The notes below the pieces were generated by a model. The model saw only the letters and a program-made list of their open reading frames with translations. It did not search any database and was not told the origin of the DNA. From Zonotrichia leucophrys gambelii (lineage: Eukaryota > Chordata > Aves > Passeriformes > Passerellidae), in contig NC_088171.1 of assembly GCF_028769735.1 (NCBI RefSeq), forward strand, positions 68,155,216 through 68,219,215: 64,000 nucleotides of DNA, given 5' to 3'. Each line of letters opens with the position of its first letter. The stretch's first letter is position 1. Positions 38,779 to 51,100 of this stretch are shown piece by piece. The position numbers and the translations under genes were made by a program.

Positions 38779-40162
38779 ATGAGATCTAAGCTGTCACTAG
38801 CCAAATGGCAAAGAAAAAAAAATCAGCTCAGTTCTTATTTATTTCAAAATATGCCACTGGCTTTACTGCTATTGTTCCTAGTTTTCTGCAGCATAAGTAG
38901 GAGAAGAGTCAGAAATATTGTATTTCCACAGGTCTGCATATAAACATCTACTGACTGCACAACCAGTTAAGCTACCCAACACCATCCTGTAAGAACACTT
39001 CAGATCAGATGAAATTCACCTTATTTCAGATTCACAAAACAAACCAGAAAGACAGGACAGAAAAAGAGCTGCAATTTTTATTAGAAGTCCTATGAATGAC
39101 TTTGAAAAAATTCACTCTTAAAGAAATCAAAAAAACTCAAAGGTTGTAAACACATAGAGGAAACCAAGAAGAGGAAAACCAGATCAGCATCAATTCCTTG
39201 CCCAATATGAGGAAATAAAAGAAAGTTTGGACCAGTATCTGCACTTTGTCCCTCTCCAGCTTCTCGACAGAGTCTGGCCATGATGCAGTTCTGCACAGCT
39301 GACATTAACCTAATCCCAGCACAGAAAGGAAGTGAGCTCAGTAAAATCACTGGTCCCATTGTTCATGCCTTGTTTTAGCTTTAGTCAAAATTGACAGTAC
39401 ATTCAGATAATCCTCTCAGATGAACAGAATTGCCCTTTCCTCTCCCTACCATGCTGATAGAGTCTGCAAGGTTGTCCCTGGTGCACACAGGCTAAAGCTA
39501 CTCAGGCCACCTCCTGAACAAGCTAATTCTGCTTCCTAGTCAGGTCAACCAGAAGCTCCAGAAAGAATAATTTATCCCTCTTCTTTCTTGCTGAGGTAAA
39601 TTAGCCAGCTCTGCTGCAGCTAGTCTGTGGCCAATATATACTGAAGATTTACTCATCTGCCAAGACTGCAGAACACACCTGCCTCTTCCAGTGACCCAAA
39701 ACCTGGCGTGCCATTCCCCAGTCTTCTGCTCCTACCACTAATCTCAAGATAAACTAATCACAGCTTTAGTGAATCAGCTTAAACTGGCAAACTTGCCAGT
39801 TATTATCACAGAATCACAGTTGTGTACTGATCCTCTCAGATTTTTGACCTCAAAATTCACACAGATATGCTATGATAGGAAAGCTGCAGCATCTGCCTTT
39901 ATCAATCTTTTCTCCCTTTGAATTCACATTGTTAAAGTAAGAAAGGAATGTGAATTTGCACAACTGCACTTCAAACAATGCACATGAAGATGTACTGCTG
40001 TTTGCCCCTAAATTGCTCTGCATTTTATCATCATGAAGACCACCAGAAAAACCGAAAGACTACCAGAGTCAACAAAAACCTACATGCAAAACCATCTCCC
40101 ACTCCTCACAGCCCCCACTGAAAGGAACAAGATTTCATTTTTTACAACAAAATTTTCATTTT

Positions 40163-40206
40163 TTTACAATGCAGGTGAAAACAAGTGTTTTCACCTGCAT
40201 TGTAAA
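40163..40206. repeat. Perfect 21-bp inverted repeat, 2-bp centre
   Basis: The arms 40163-40183 and 40186-40206 are exact reverse complements around the two-base centre AG. The left arm starts TTTACAATGCAGGTGAAAAC. The structure could extrude as a cruciform or fold as a tight hairpin. No flanking transposon ends or target duplication are seen, so template switching during replication is a reasonable origin. Confidence 0.93.
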
Positions 40207-41227
40207 GTTACTCTGGTTTGTCAGCATGTGACAAAAAGGAAAACAGTAGTGGGAGGTGATTAGAGGAAAAAAGTATTGTGTTGCAAGAAGACTTTTGACA
40301 ATATCAATATTATCAACTTTGATACTCTTTGACTGAGCCAAGAAACATACACTTGCGTCCTCAATACCAATATGGGGCTCTTCTAAGTATTTGCTATGGT
40401 TGAGACACTTGCTTTTTAACACCTCTATAAATTTGATTCAATAATAAAAAGTAAGACAAGTGTAAATCTTCAGTGAAGATTTAAAAGGATCCCAAAAGCT
40501 TACACTGATCTCTTAAGGTAGCATAAGTGTATGTTTCACTGGTGAAATAAAGGCACAAGGCCATCACTCACCTTGTTAAATGGTGCTTGTCAACAAAAAG
40601 CCAGGTCTGATTATTTCAACAATAGCAGCCAAATCCATCTGGTGCTCAGTGACCATCCAGAAATCACTTACAAGCTTCAAAGGACTGAGTTACTATTGCA
40701 CATCCTCCAGATATATACACAAAATCATTACTAATCAATTTTTATTTTGCAAGAAGTTTTCTTTGGCCTTCTAACCTTAAAGCTCAGCTGAGTGACAACA
40801 AGGGTTTGTGGATGAATTCAGAGCAAAATGATGCTAAGGTATACTTCTGAAGCAAACAGTAAACACTCTGCACCCACAGGTATCTTAGTTCTAATTTTGT
40901 GAGATTTGATTCTACTGTTCAATAAAGTGCCTTCCACCAGGTGTGCTTTTGGGGGAGCACAGACAGAATAAACAGCAGCTGCACATCATAGAACCTCTGA
41001 TTTCATAAGCCTGGTGGTTTCAAAATTCAGCAAATATTTACTTTTGAACATAAGTTCAGCTTCAGGCCTGCAACTAGAAGAGCCCAGCAACTGGGCATCA
41101 CTGAAACTAAGGGTGGTCTGAGAATGGTGTAACTGCAGAGACCTTGCAGAAGCAGGACCATGATGATCTATAATTACCACACTCAACAGCAGAGCTGATC
41201 ACGGTGGAACATACAAATATCAAGCAC

Positions 41228-41806
41228 TGTTGCGGCGTGTTTTAAACTTCCGGGTCCCTTCCCCAGGTGTGCCAATACCCCCCTTCCCCTTCCCCCTCGC
41301 CCCCTGCTGGGCTGTCAATCAGGTTTAACATTCCAGCAAGGCGTCGTGTGGTTGGTCAAGTTCAAAAGATGCCCCTCAGGCCCAGAGGTCATTGGTCTGT
41401 CTGGGTGTCATCCTCCCCTGAGACCCTGCCCCTCTCACCTGGTTGGTAGCTGACCTGCCCCTTCCCTCCCCCGGGAGCTTAAAAAGGTGAATCAGGCAAT
41501 GCAGTCATGATTCTGTTGGAGCTGTTGCCAAGATTCAGACCTCTGTAACCATGGAATAAAGTTCTGGATATATAACCCTCCAGCAGAATCCATCTCCTTT
41601 GTCTTCACCATCGCCTGAAGCTTTCCTCCTGAAGTAAACGGAGTTCCTAACAAGCCTGGACTTGTTCAGCTGCCCAGCTGCAACCACCAGCAAGCTAAAG
41701 GTGTCTCTGGGGTGATACACCACAGTTGCCGCCTTTGGCCCAGCAGCAAGGGTCAGACTGGCCCAGGCACAATCTACCTGGTAATATTGGGATTCATATT
41801 CCAATA
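41228..41806 (+). mobile_element. LTR-like element, 579 bp (avian ERV)
   Basis: GC-rich sequence begins TGTTGCGGCGTG and carries promoter-like and poly(A) signals in LTR order: a TATA-like TTAAAAA at 41479-41485 and AATAAA at 41555-41560. A 6-bp direct repeat AAGCAC flanks the span (41222-41227 and 41807-41812). However, the right end reads CCAATA instead of the expected CA terminus, so either the boundary is wrong or the end has mutated. A TG...CA pair could also be made by stopping at GAGTTCCTAACA near 41652, but then no target duplication is seen. No retroviral genes adjoin it. The sequence composition differs sharply from surrounding AT-rich intron. Confidence 0.68.
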
Positions 41807-41837
41807 AAGCACCAAAGAAAAGAATTCTCTGAAAAAC

Positions 41838-41952
41838 CTCTTGAGACAATCTAGTTCAATGGCCCTGGTTCAAGCTTGGCCACCTAGAGCTGCCTGCCCA
41901 GAACTGGGTCCACCTGGTTCTGAGTATATTTATGGGTATCTTTATGAAAGAC
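41838..41952 (-). mobile_element. CR1 LINE fragment, reversed
   Basis: The plus strand reads CTTGAGACAATCTAGTTCAA, then GGCCACCTAGAGCTGCCTGC, CCAGAACTGGGTCCA and GAGTATATTTATGGGTATC. This is the order found in the reverse complement of the CR1 3' region. The terminal octamers, which should lie to the left, are missing and the LTR-like element lies there instead. Confidence 0.78.
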
Positions 41953-42620
41953 CTTAACAGCAGTCAAGAGCAAAGTATTACTCTACACAACTCTCAAATG
42001 CTCTTCCATACCATCACAAAGAGACCAAAATATTTTTAATGCATCTGTCCTAACAAAATAGACACAAACTAAAGTTTCAAAAGAATAAACATCATCTGTT
42101 TTGGATGGGGTCATGGAGAAAAAAACAAGAGCAAACCTGCAGATAACCTAAGTCCACAGATTTATAAGAGACCATGATAAATGTCTGTTGATTATTTGCT
42201 TAATACATCCGGAATGTATTTCCTCATTTATGCAAGAGGATGGTATTGGGTTTTTCCGCAGAAAGAAAGATCTTCCACTGGGACTCATAAAGGCAGTAAT
42301 ATTTTAGGAAGCTACTATTACACTAAGAATAGTTGAGATTGTCTTGCATTTTCTTGTTCACAGCTTTATAATTAACAAAGTAAAAATGTAGGCTGTTATG
42401 TTTGATGGAAGTTTCCCCAGAGAGATCAAATAATCTACAGCAGCAACAGCTTCCTATAATTCTGAATATAATTATAGGAGTGAATTTCTTTTTACGGTGT
42501 AAACAGTCATAGTTAAGTAGATGGGTCCTAGTGATTGCCACTGGCATTTCTAAGGACACTTGCACAAAAGTCAGGTTGTTCTTTGCCACATCTCAGGACA
42601 CTTACTGAAGTAATACTGTT

Positions 42621-43556
42621 AATAATACTGGAGTTCCACAGGGTTCCAGCCTTGGCTCAGTCCTGGATGCAAGACTTGAAGGAATATGAGGAAAGTTTGC
42701 CGACAACACTAAATTGGGAGGAGCTCTCAACTCCCTTTAGGGCAGAGAGGACTTTTGGAGAGACCTTGACAAAACAGAGACATGGGCAATCACCAATTGT
42801 ATGAAGACTAACAAGGGGAAGAGCTGGATTCTGCACCTGGGATGGGGCAATCCTGGTTCTGTGTATAGGCTGGGGAATGAGAGGCTGGAGAGCACAGCTG
42901 TGGAATGGGATTTTGGAGGCCTGGTCCTTAGAAAATTGAATATGAGTCATCATGCCCTAACAGTCAGGAGGGCCAAGCCTGTCCTGGGGAGCATCAGGCA
43001 CAGCATGGCCAGGCAGGCAAGGGAGGGGATTGTCCTGCTCTGCTCTGAGCTGGGGCAGCCTCACCTCCAGTGCTGGGGGCAGTTCTGGGCACCACAGTAT
43101 AAAAAAGACATGGAGCTATTAGAGAGTGATCAAAGGAGAGCCACAAGGATGGTGAAGGATTTGGATAGGAAGCTGTACAAGGAGCAACTGAGGTCACTTG
43201 GTCTGTTCAGCCTGGAGGAGATTGAGGGGAGAGCTCACTGCAGTTACAAATTCCTCATGAGGGGAAGAGGACCTGGCACTGATCTCTTCATTCTTGTGAC
43301 CAGTGACAGGACCCAAGGAACGGCCTGAAGCTGAATTGGGGGAGGTTTAGGTTGGATATCAGGAAAAGAGGGTGGTTGGGCACTGTAAAAGGCTCCTCAG
43401 GGAAGTGGTCACAGCACCAGCCTGACAGACATCAAGAAGCGTTTGGATAATGCTCTCAGGCACATGGTATGATTCTTGGGGTACTATGTACCAGGAGTTA
43501 GACTTGATGACCATCATGGGTCCCTTCCAACTCAGCATATTCTATGATTCTATGAA
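42621..43556 (+). pseudogene. CR1 LINE, 5' truncated, decayed ORF2 plus 3' tail
   Basis: This is the longest LINE copy in the window. It opens inside the reverse transcriptase at TGVPQGSSLGSVL, the LINE RT motif around VPQGS. After a stretch shorter than in intact CR1 it continues at KFADNTKLGG, where the catalytic FADD motif reads FADN. The C-terminal ORF2 region is well preserved at 42801-43328: HLGWGNPGSVYRLGNERLES, SIRHSMARQAREGIVLL, FWAPQYKKDMELLESDQRRA and LRSLGLFSLEE. The 3' untranslated tail follows, ending in TATTCTATGATTCTATGA. The catalytic change, stops and missing 5' part make it non-functional. Open frames here are remnants and not a host gene. Confidence 0.93.
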
Positions 43557-43804
43557 TAATTCATGCCATATTAACAAATGCAATGTTTATAGTTAGGAGT
43601 ACTTTATATCGACGTTACAATGCTGCATCTGGCATCAGCACTGCAAATTTTTTAATAAGACAAATGAGGACTTAGCAAACCTGCACTCAGAAACAGGTTT
43701 TTCCAAAGTTTGATTTTTTTTAACAAAAAAAAAAGAAAGAAAAATAAAGATCTCTGCTATGCTTAGTGGAGCTGTGTGATCACATACACAGCAGTGCATA
43801 TTCA

Positions 43805-43825
43805 TAGATAGATAGCTAGATAGAT
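43805..43825. repeat. GATA microsatellite, short
   Basis: About four GATA units are interrupted by one GCTA (AGATAGATAGCTAGATAGATG). It is too short to be of structural note. Confidence 0.8.
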
Positions 43826-46209
43826 GTCTCCACACCACACAGACACACAATCTTTCTGAACTAGTATTTTGTGAGTTTTAAAGAAAAAGGTTTTTCAGCC
43901 AAAATAGCTGATAAAAATACGCATGCTAATGAAACACACTTGGAATCAAGGCTTAGGAAGGGTGCTTTAGAAAATAACCGTACAGTACAATAGCTCAAAG
44001 GAGCAGCTTGAAGAATAATGCCAAGGACAGACAATACTCATCTCCTGATGGCCTAAAATAACACTAAACATCAGCCCATGCCCCAGGCCTTTGAGGTGTG
44101 AATTGAGGCTACTAGAGAGCAAGAAAATAGTACCAGCATTTCTCCCTCAGTGCTGCAGGGGCATATGCTCCTGCAACATCAAAGACACCCAACATCTACT
44201 ACGGTTGCAGATACCAGAGAAACTCCTCTCAGCCTATATTTCTTCAAGAAGATTAAATCTTCTGTCTTAGCCACACACAGCTGAAAAGCTCTTTTACCAC
44301 TACAGCTCTTCTTTACAGAGAAAAATCTTCCTACACAATAAGATTCTATGCCCTGAACATCCTTCCACCTTGAAGTTGTACCACCTGCCCATCTCCTGAC
44401 ACGTGCACTTTCTCTCTCATGATTCACCTCTACTAAACCCAAACTGCTTTCTGCAGAGAGATATTGGCATAAGCTGAAAGCACAGACAGTAGTTAACTGC
44501 ATATTAACACTTTCCACTTTGTTTGATCCCTCTACTCTTTGACAAACAGGTATAATAATGAAATTTGGTAACACAGCAGCTATCAGGACCCCCCAGATTT
44601 TCAAACATATAAAAACCTATAAATACATATACAGCTTAAGGGTACACTCTTTAAAACGTAATACAAAATCTAGATATATGACCATATCTCAAAAGAAAGA
44701 CAAATCACCTCTTGTTGGCATTATTTTCAAAGGAAGTTTTGGATTTTGCCCCCTTAAAAAGAAGAATCTTTTCATTATGGGCAGCAGTAATAGGAATCAG
44801 ATTAAAAGTATGGCTCTCTGACCTCTACTTCTTTTAAGTACTAATATCTAAAAAATCAAGAGCACACAAGTATGAGACGTTACTGTAGGATTCCAGTTAC
44901 ATGTGTCCAGTAATGTCCAATGCAGTTGCACTGCCATTACCACTAAAATACCCATTCCTCATTTTCACTGCTCAGGTTTATCACCACACAACAGACACAA
45001 AATGCAAGATTTTCTCGCATGAGCTTCTTCAGCTGGAAATGAAGGAAGCATGTATGGTTCTGTTCATCTTTCCTGTCCTGATTCTTATTTGGGAAGCAGC
45101 TACAAAAACATGACAGCTTCAAGGACCCCTAATGTTTCAATCAGCTTCTGGTGCAAAATTTGATGACATGACTAAATATAAACATTTCTGATAGGGTCAG
45201 CTATGGAAAAATACAGACCAAAAGAGAGGTGAGCACTAACCCTGTAAAGCAATAATGCAAAGAAGGTAGTAAAGCAAGGCAGTCAGATTCTACCTTGATG
45301 TTACTCTTGGGACCAAATACCATGGGCTAGGAAGAGCTATACTCTCATAAGCATCACCTTGCTCTATTCTTCTGTGACATAAACCCTCTGTTTGCCCTGA
45401 GCTCCATTTAGGACAGCAGCCACAGAGGAGGACACAGTTGCCAGGCAGTATTGTATTTGCAAACAGATCCCAAAAACACACATTCAAAGGTCTGTTCTCC
45501 CCAAGAATCCTAGAAGAAATACACTGATGTTTCAGATACTATTTTGTTTTGCTTAAGAATAAACTTGTAGGAGAAAAAAATTCATCAAAGGTAAACAATC
45601 ATCCCATTCACCCTTCTTCTATTTCATTGGGAATATCTGTGAGCAAAACTTATGATGCAATGTTCTTGCGTCATGTGTGAATGTCTGACTGCATGCAATG
45701 TTGCTTCTGAACCAGTGTAAATACAGAATGTGAATAAAGAGCACAGGAGAAGAACACAGTATTCAGCAAACACCTAAGGAAACCATCATATCAAATTCTG
45801 ATTCATCTGTAAAGGAACTATGATACACTGAAAAGTATAATTATACATTTTGTCTTAATTAAAAATGCTGTTAATAGTATAACAGAAAGTGTCTGTGCTC
45901 TTCTGTTGACAGCATCTGTGCACATTATAAAGACAGTAGAAGTGATGTGCCCAACCTGCACAGTTCACTACATTTTTGTCTTTTTGTTAACCTGTTATTC
46001 ACAATATGCTGGGTTTGAAGCATTATCATGTAACGAAACCAGCAACTGAACAGTATTCAGGATTAGTGGTCATTCATACATCCAAAAACTTGAGTATGTT
46101 CAGCAGAATACATGAAAGCACAGATGTCTTTAATAAGAACATTCACCACAAGTTTTGTATATAAAAAATGGTTAAGCAAAGGACTGAAATCTTTCTGAAA
46201 CCCTCAGGG

Positions 46210-46224
46210 CTTTTTTTTTTTTTG
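46210..46224. repeat. Poly-T run
   Basis: This is a T homopolymer within intron with no associated element. Confidence 0.85.
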
Positions 46225-47996
46225 CCTCTGAGACTGCAATTTGTTATACACATTTTGATCAATATTTACATGAAAAACAGAAAAATGCCATCTTGGTAGG
46301 ATTCAAGAAACAATATTGCTATTCCACCATCCTTACAAAACTGTCACACAACATCAATACTGTCAATCAATGGTGCCAAATTTTGAAAGCCTCTCTGTTT
46401 TTTTTCTGATCAGTTAGTACTACTGCAGAAAAAGGTTAGTCAGGCCAGATTTCAAAGATGACCAGCTCTTAAGATAATCTGAAACTTCAAACAGCAGAGA
46501 ACAGAGACTGTTAAAAGAGTGTAGCCTGCAAAATAAAATCCTTTGTTGAGAATATAAAGCCTTTTCAATAGGAAAAAGTACAAAAGCATACATTCTTTAA
46601 ATATACATTTTGCTTCTTAGCTTTACTCCACAAAGCTGCTCTTCAGCACTGAGAGCATGGCCAATAATTTGTTGTTACAACCTGACTTTTCTGATTCGGT
46701 CTTGCTTTTGAACTTATGAAAGTGTTCTAAATTCCCAAATACTCTTGTCCCACTTCATGCAGTCTGTTCCATTTTTGGAACATAATTACTAAAAATAGCC
46801 TTAATTAGCATTATATAACAGGAATTAAAAGAAAAAATCAAAAATGCAAAAGAAACAGTTCTGTAAATTTTGGGCATTGACTGAGAAACAGTATAGCTGA
46901 TCCATCAACAATCTCTGAAGCAAATTGCCTTATGAGCAACATTAATTTCAGAATCAATTAGAAACTTAGGTTTTTTTTTTTTAATTAAGCACATGTAGCT
47001 AACAACACTGAATACTGAGGTATGCAAGCTATGGAATAGGAAGATAAAGTAAAAAAAAAAATGAACCATCTAGCATCAATGTATAACATCTTTCTTTCTT
47101 TCCCACCAAATATCCATACTGTGCTGCCCCCTCCAAGAGTAAAGAACAATGTATCCAAAGCATTTTCATGCTTTCTTGATTAACTGCCTAGGTGCTGTAT
47201 TTCTAGCCCTAACAAAGTGGTGTTTAAACTACTTACTGACACGATAGAAATTATGAGACCTATCATTTGAAGGTCCAAATCTGCTTGCAGTCCCTCTGAC
47301 AGCTAGGTACTAGTACTAAAACATGTTTGCCTTAATAATCCTCAGGACATAATGAGAAAACATCTTCCTGATGCCAGGAACTATAATTTTGAAGCAAAAG
47401 AACTGCTAATACTTAGAATTTATTCTATTTGTTATAATTTATATTTTTATGCTTATTTTTAACATCATTTATATTTTTATTTACATCACTTTTACTTATG
47501 TAGATAAAACTGTGCTGGAGTGATTGGTTACTGCGAACAACTGTCCTTTATCCCTATTAAAATCTTAACCCTTAATAGTTGCTACAAATTAGTTACCACA
47601 AAGGGGGCTATGCTTCCACTAAGGTCCTTCTTTCAAGGAATGGTAGAGAAGTAGGTCATCCTTCATTTTTCTTGTCCTTTTCCCTGACACTCCCCCCCAA
47701 AATAATCAACTTTTCTCCTGCTAATATCACCCCCATCTTTATCTCCAGAAATACATCTTGCACAATTGAAGATGGTGGTCAAACGTCTTCCAGTCAATCC
47801 CCTTCCAAGCCTGAAACTAAGACTGAATGCAATCTGACTCAGAATGCAAAATATGTCAGAGTGCAAATAAGTCCTAAAGAACACCTCCATGAGCAGATAC
47901 ATCACACATGGAGTACTTGTAGATAAATCCCTTCTTATTTCAGACATTTCTGAGTGAAAAGTATTAGGTATCCTCTATTACCTGATATCACCTCCT

Positions 47997-48196
47997 TCAC
48001 AGAATGGCTACAGTGAGAAGAGATCTCTGGAGATTGTCTGCTCAAACCCTTCCTGCTCAAACCAGAGTCAGTTTAGAGCAGGTTACTCAGAACAATGTCA
48101 AGCAGTTGGGCTTTTTATATCTCCAAAGAGAAAGGTGGAGTTTTTTCTCCATAAATGTGGTATCATGTATTAACATCCTGAATTACCCTCAGCAGT
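47997..48196 (-). mobile_element. CR1 LINE fragment, reversed, old
   Basis: The plus strand begins TCACAGAATGG, then GATCTCTGGAGATTGTCTGC, AGAGCAGGTTACTCAGAACA and TATATCTCCAAAGAGAAAGG. This is the order of the reverse-complemented CR1 3' end. It is considerably diverged and the right boundary is approximate. Confidence 0.78.
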
Positions 48197-51100
48197 GTGA
48201 CCAAAGCTCACCAAGTCATGAAATTACCTCAGCTTGAGCTGGACCAAGGAAATGCCCCAAAAGCATGCTAGCTCACTAGGAAGAATAAGTTGCTTGGAAC
48301 TGCTACTTGATCAGCTCATGCAGTAATCAGGAAAGATAAAAATACAAGGATCAATAAAGAGAACAATCTATTCTTGCTAGGTAAACATGGAAACACTGGA
48401 ATAGGAAGAAGCAGAACTGTAAATAAGTGAAACAATAAACTTAATTCTGGCTGACAAGTGTACCTCATTTTTTGGTGTCACAACAAGATTTCTCCCATAC
48501 TCTTAAAGCTGATGGTTTGTTCTGGCAAGTTCTCTTACTGATGGAGCACTGCTTCAGAAAACTATGCCTTGTTCTGGTTATAGTCAACAATTCATACATT
48601 TATTGAAGGACCTATGGAAAACAAATAGAAGATCAAAGGAAATCTTTGACATCTTTTATGATTGTCTTAAGAGTTTCAGATCATGCCTCTCTTAATTCCC
48701 CACTAACTTGGGAAACCTCTTAAAGTAATGATTTTGCTGATGGCAGCATGTGTGAAACTGTACCAAGCTTGAAAATACATCTCTATCTCTTTGATGAATG
48801 AAAAGAGACCCTGAAGTGCTAATTCCTCTGGCACTCTTTTCTGCTCATTTACCATTTCTCAAGAAGCTGACTGAAGAGTAGCTAGGAAACACTGAGTTGT
48901 ATCACTCTGTGATTCACATCCAGGAAGAGCTTCTGGGATAGTTTGCTTTACATGTTTTGATTATTTTATTAACATAAACCTTTTAAAAATTAGGCATGGC
49001 CATTAGAATCCAGTTTCCCTTTTCATAATTTCCTGAATTTAGTTATGATTTAGAATTACTGTATGTGGGCTCTCTTCAGTAGGGGGGTTCCTCTGCACCT
49101 CCAGTTCTTTGGCAGTACAAAGGTAACTTCTTTTGCCTGTGGTAATGCTTTATAAAACACACCATCTGGAAAACTGGAACTTGCACCCACTACACTTTCT
49201 CATTATTACTCTCTGGAGTTGTGTAATGGGACTGAAGTCCCATTAATCACAAAAATGGGAATGAAGTGCACAGGGTCAGTCCCAAATTCTATTTCACTCG
49301 TCACCACCTTCGTCCTAGGAAGCTAAAAGAAGCCTGCTTGTTAAATCCTCCCAAACAACATATTTTTTCTCCTTTTATTACTATAATCATAGCCCATTAT
49401 GACAATTTTGAGTGCAGGACTCATGTCAAAACACATCTTGAAGCATGTACAGGCAGTTTCATGTATACATCTCTGGTTTTACTCCTTCACAGCTTTTATT
49501 TTGGGGCTTGAGTTTTGTTTTTAAGAAGTAAAGAGTCTAGGATGAACAGATCCCAGATCTAAAAACACTTCAGCAGGGTAAGGATTAAGTTGTTTCAAAT
49601 TTCTAAACCAGATATGAAAAAATTGTCTTTCCATATTTAGCTGGCTTGGTTTTTATCTCCCAGATTCTGACATGAGAATCTCCAGCTTTCAGAGGTTTAA
49701 AAAGAGATGTTTAACTCTTGTCACAGTCTGAAGATATAGCTTAGAAGCAGAACCAAAGAAAACTAACCCACGCCTAACATTTTCAAGCATGTTTTTTAAT
49801 TGGCATTATCTATGATGTCTTTGACTACAACTTGCAATGCTTCTACAGAGGCAAGGGGAGCTGGAAGCAGCTGTCTGACCCAGGCAGTATCTTGAATTGA
49901 CTAGCTTCCTCCAAAGAAGAATCGAAAACAAAAGTTTTTAGTACCAGGCTGCAGTAGTAAGTAAATTCTGAAAAACTGGCATATATTAAAGATGAACAAT
50001 GTGGAATCTAAAATATGAAATTTGAAATTTTAAATATGAAATTTAGTATTAAATACACACTCAACTTTTTAGGTTTTGAAATAAGGAACCAGCAGTCCCA
50101 CAGTTTTCTGCACTGAACTGAGGTTCTGAAAACAGGACTGGCTAAATTGCACACTTGGCAAATGGAGAGGGGTGCAAAGAGCAAAACACAGAAATACACA
50201 AGAGCTGTGAAGCTACTCCAGATCACATCAGAGACACCATTTCAATGCAGTGGCTGAAAGAACAGTCTCTTCCCACTTTCCAAAGGCCTGTCACTGGAAT
50301 GCTTTCCTGAGAAAAGGGACTTTAAGTACACATGTGGGACAGCACAAGTTAGTTGCTTGAGGAAGCTTTTAAAAAAACATTGATGGCTCTCAAGCGAGTC
50401 CAGACATTGCATTCTCTATTGCTCCATCATCCAGACCATATAAAGCAAATATCGCATATGTTTTGCTAAAAACTGCTCAAGAAAATCCAGATACTGCAGG
50501 CAATTCTGATTGTCTTTATCACTGCAATGGCCTGGTGGAAAATGATGTCTCATATGGGGCTGCAGACCTATTTTCCCAAGTAAAACTCTAAGGACTCCAA
50601 TGAGGTTACAGTCTATATAGATGAGAGGAAAAAAGCATTCTTAATCCCATTTTTCAGATCAAGAATTGAGTCATATAGTGATATAACATGTGCTCTGTAA
50701 GGGTGGTGAGGCCATTCCATGTGCTACTTGACAGTCCCCCAAGGGCCATTTATCTCCCGGTGCTCTGTCATCCTTCACTTTTTAAAGTGCCTAGGAAGCA
50801 AACTTCCCTCCCTTTACAAGAGCAAAACAGCTCCTGCAGCACCAGGGAACCAGCTCCCATTAGACACAGAGCATCATGACACTCAAATATCTCAGGACAA
50901 CTTGCCCTAAATGACCTAAAATCACATAAAAAAGCTTCAGACTTTCTGACTCTTCATCCAAAACACTGCTATGGTTTTTGTGCTATTTCATGAATAATGA
51001 TTTTCACTCTTGTGAAAGTTAACCTAACTCCTGTGTATAAACTAAAAATTACTCATTAAGCTGGGAGGGGACAAGAGGATATGGAGGGTGCCATCACTTA

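Noticed and set aside
42801..43328. 175-codon open frame that could be taken for a host gene
   Set aside because: Its peptide is the C-terminal part of CR1 ORF2, so it is annotated as a decayed LINE.
44179..44604. 141-codon open frame on the minus strand, same strand as FARS2
   Set aside because: Does not match any FARS2 segment or another family I know; no convincing splice sites at the frame ends.
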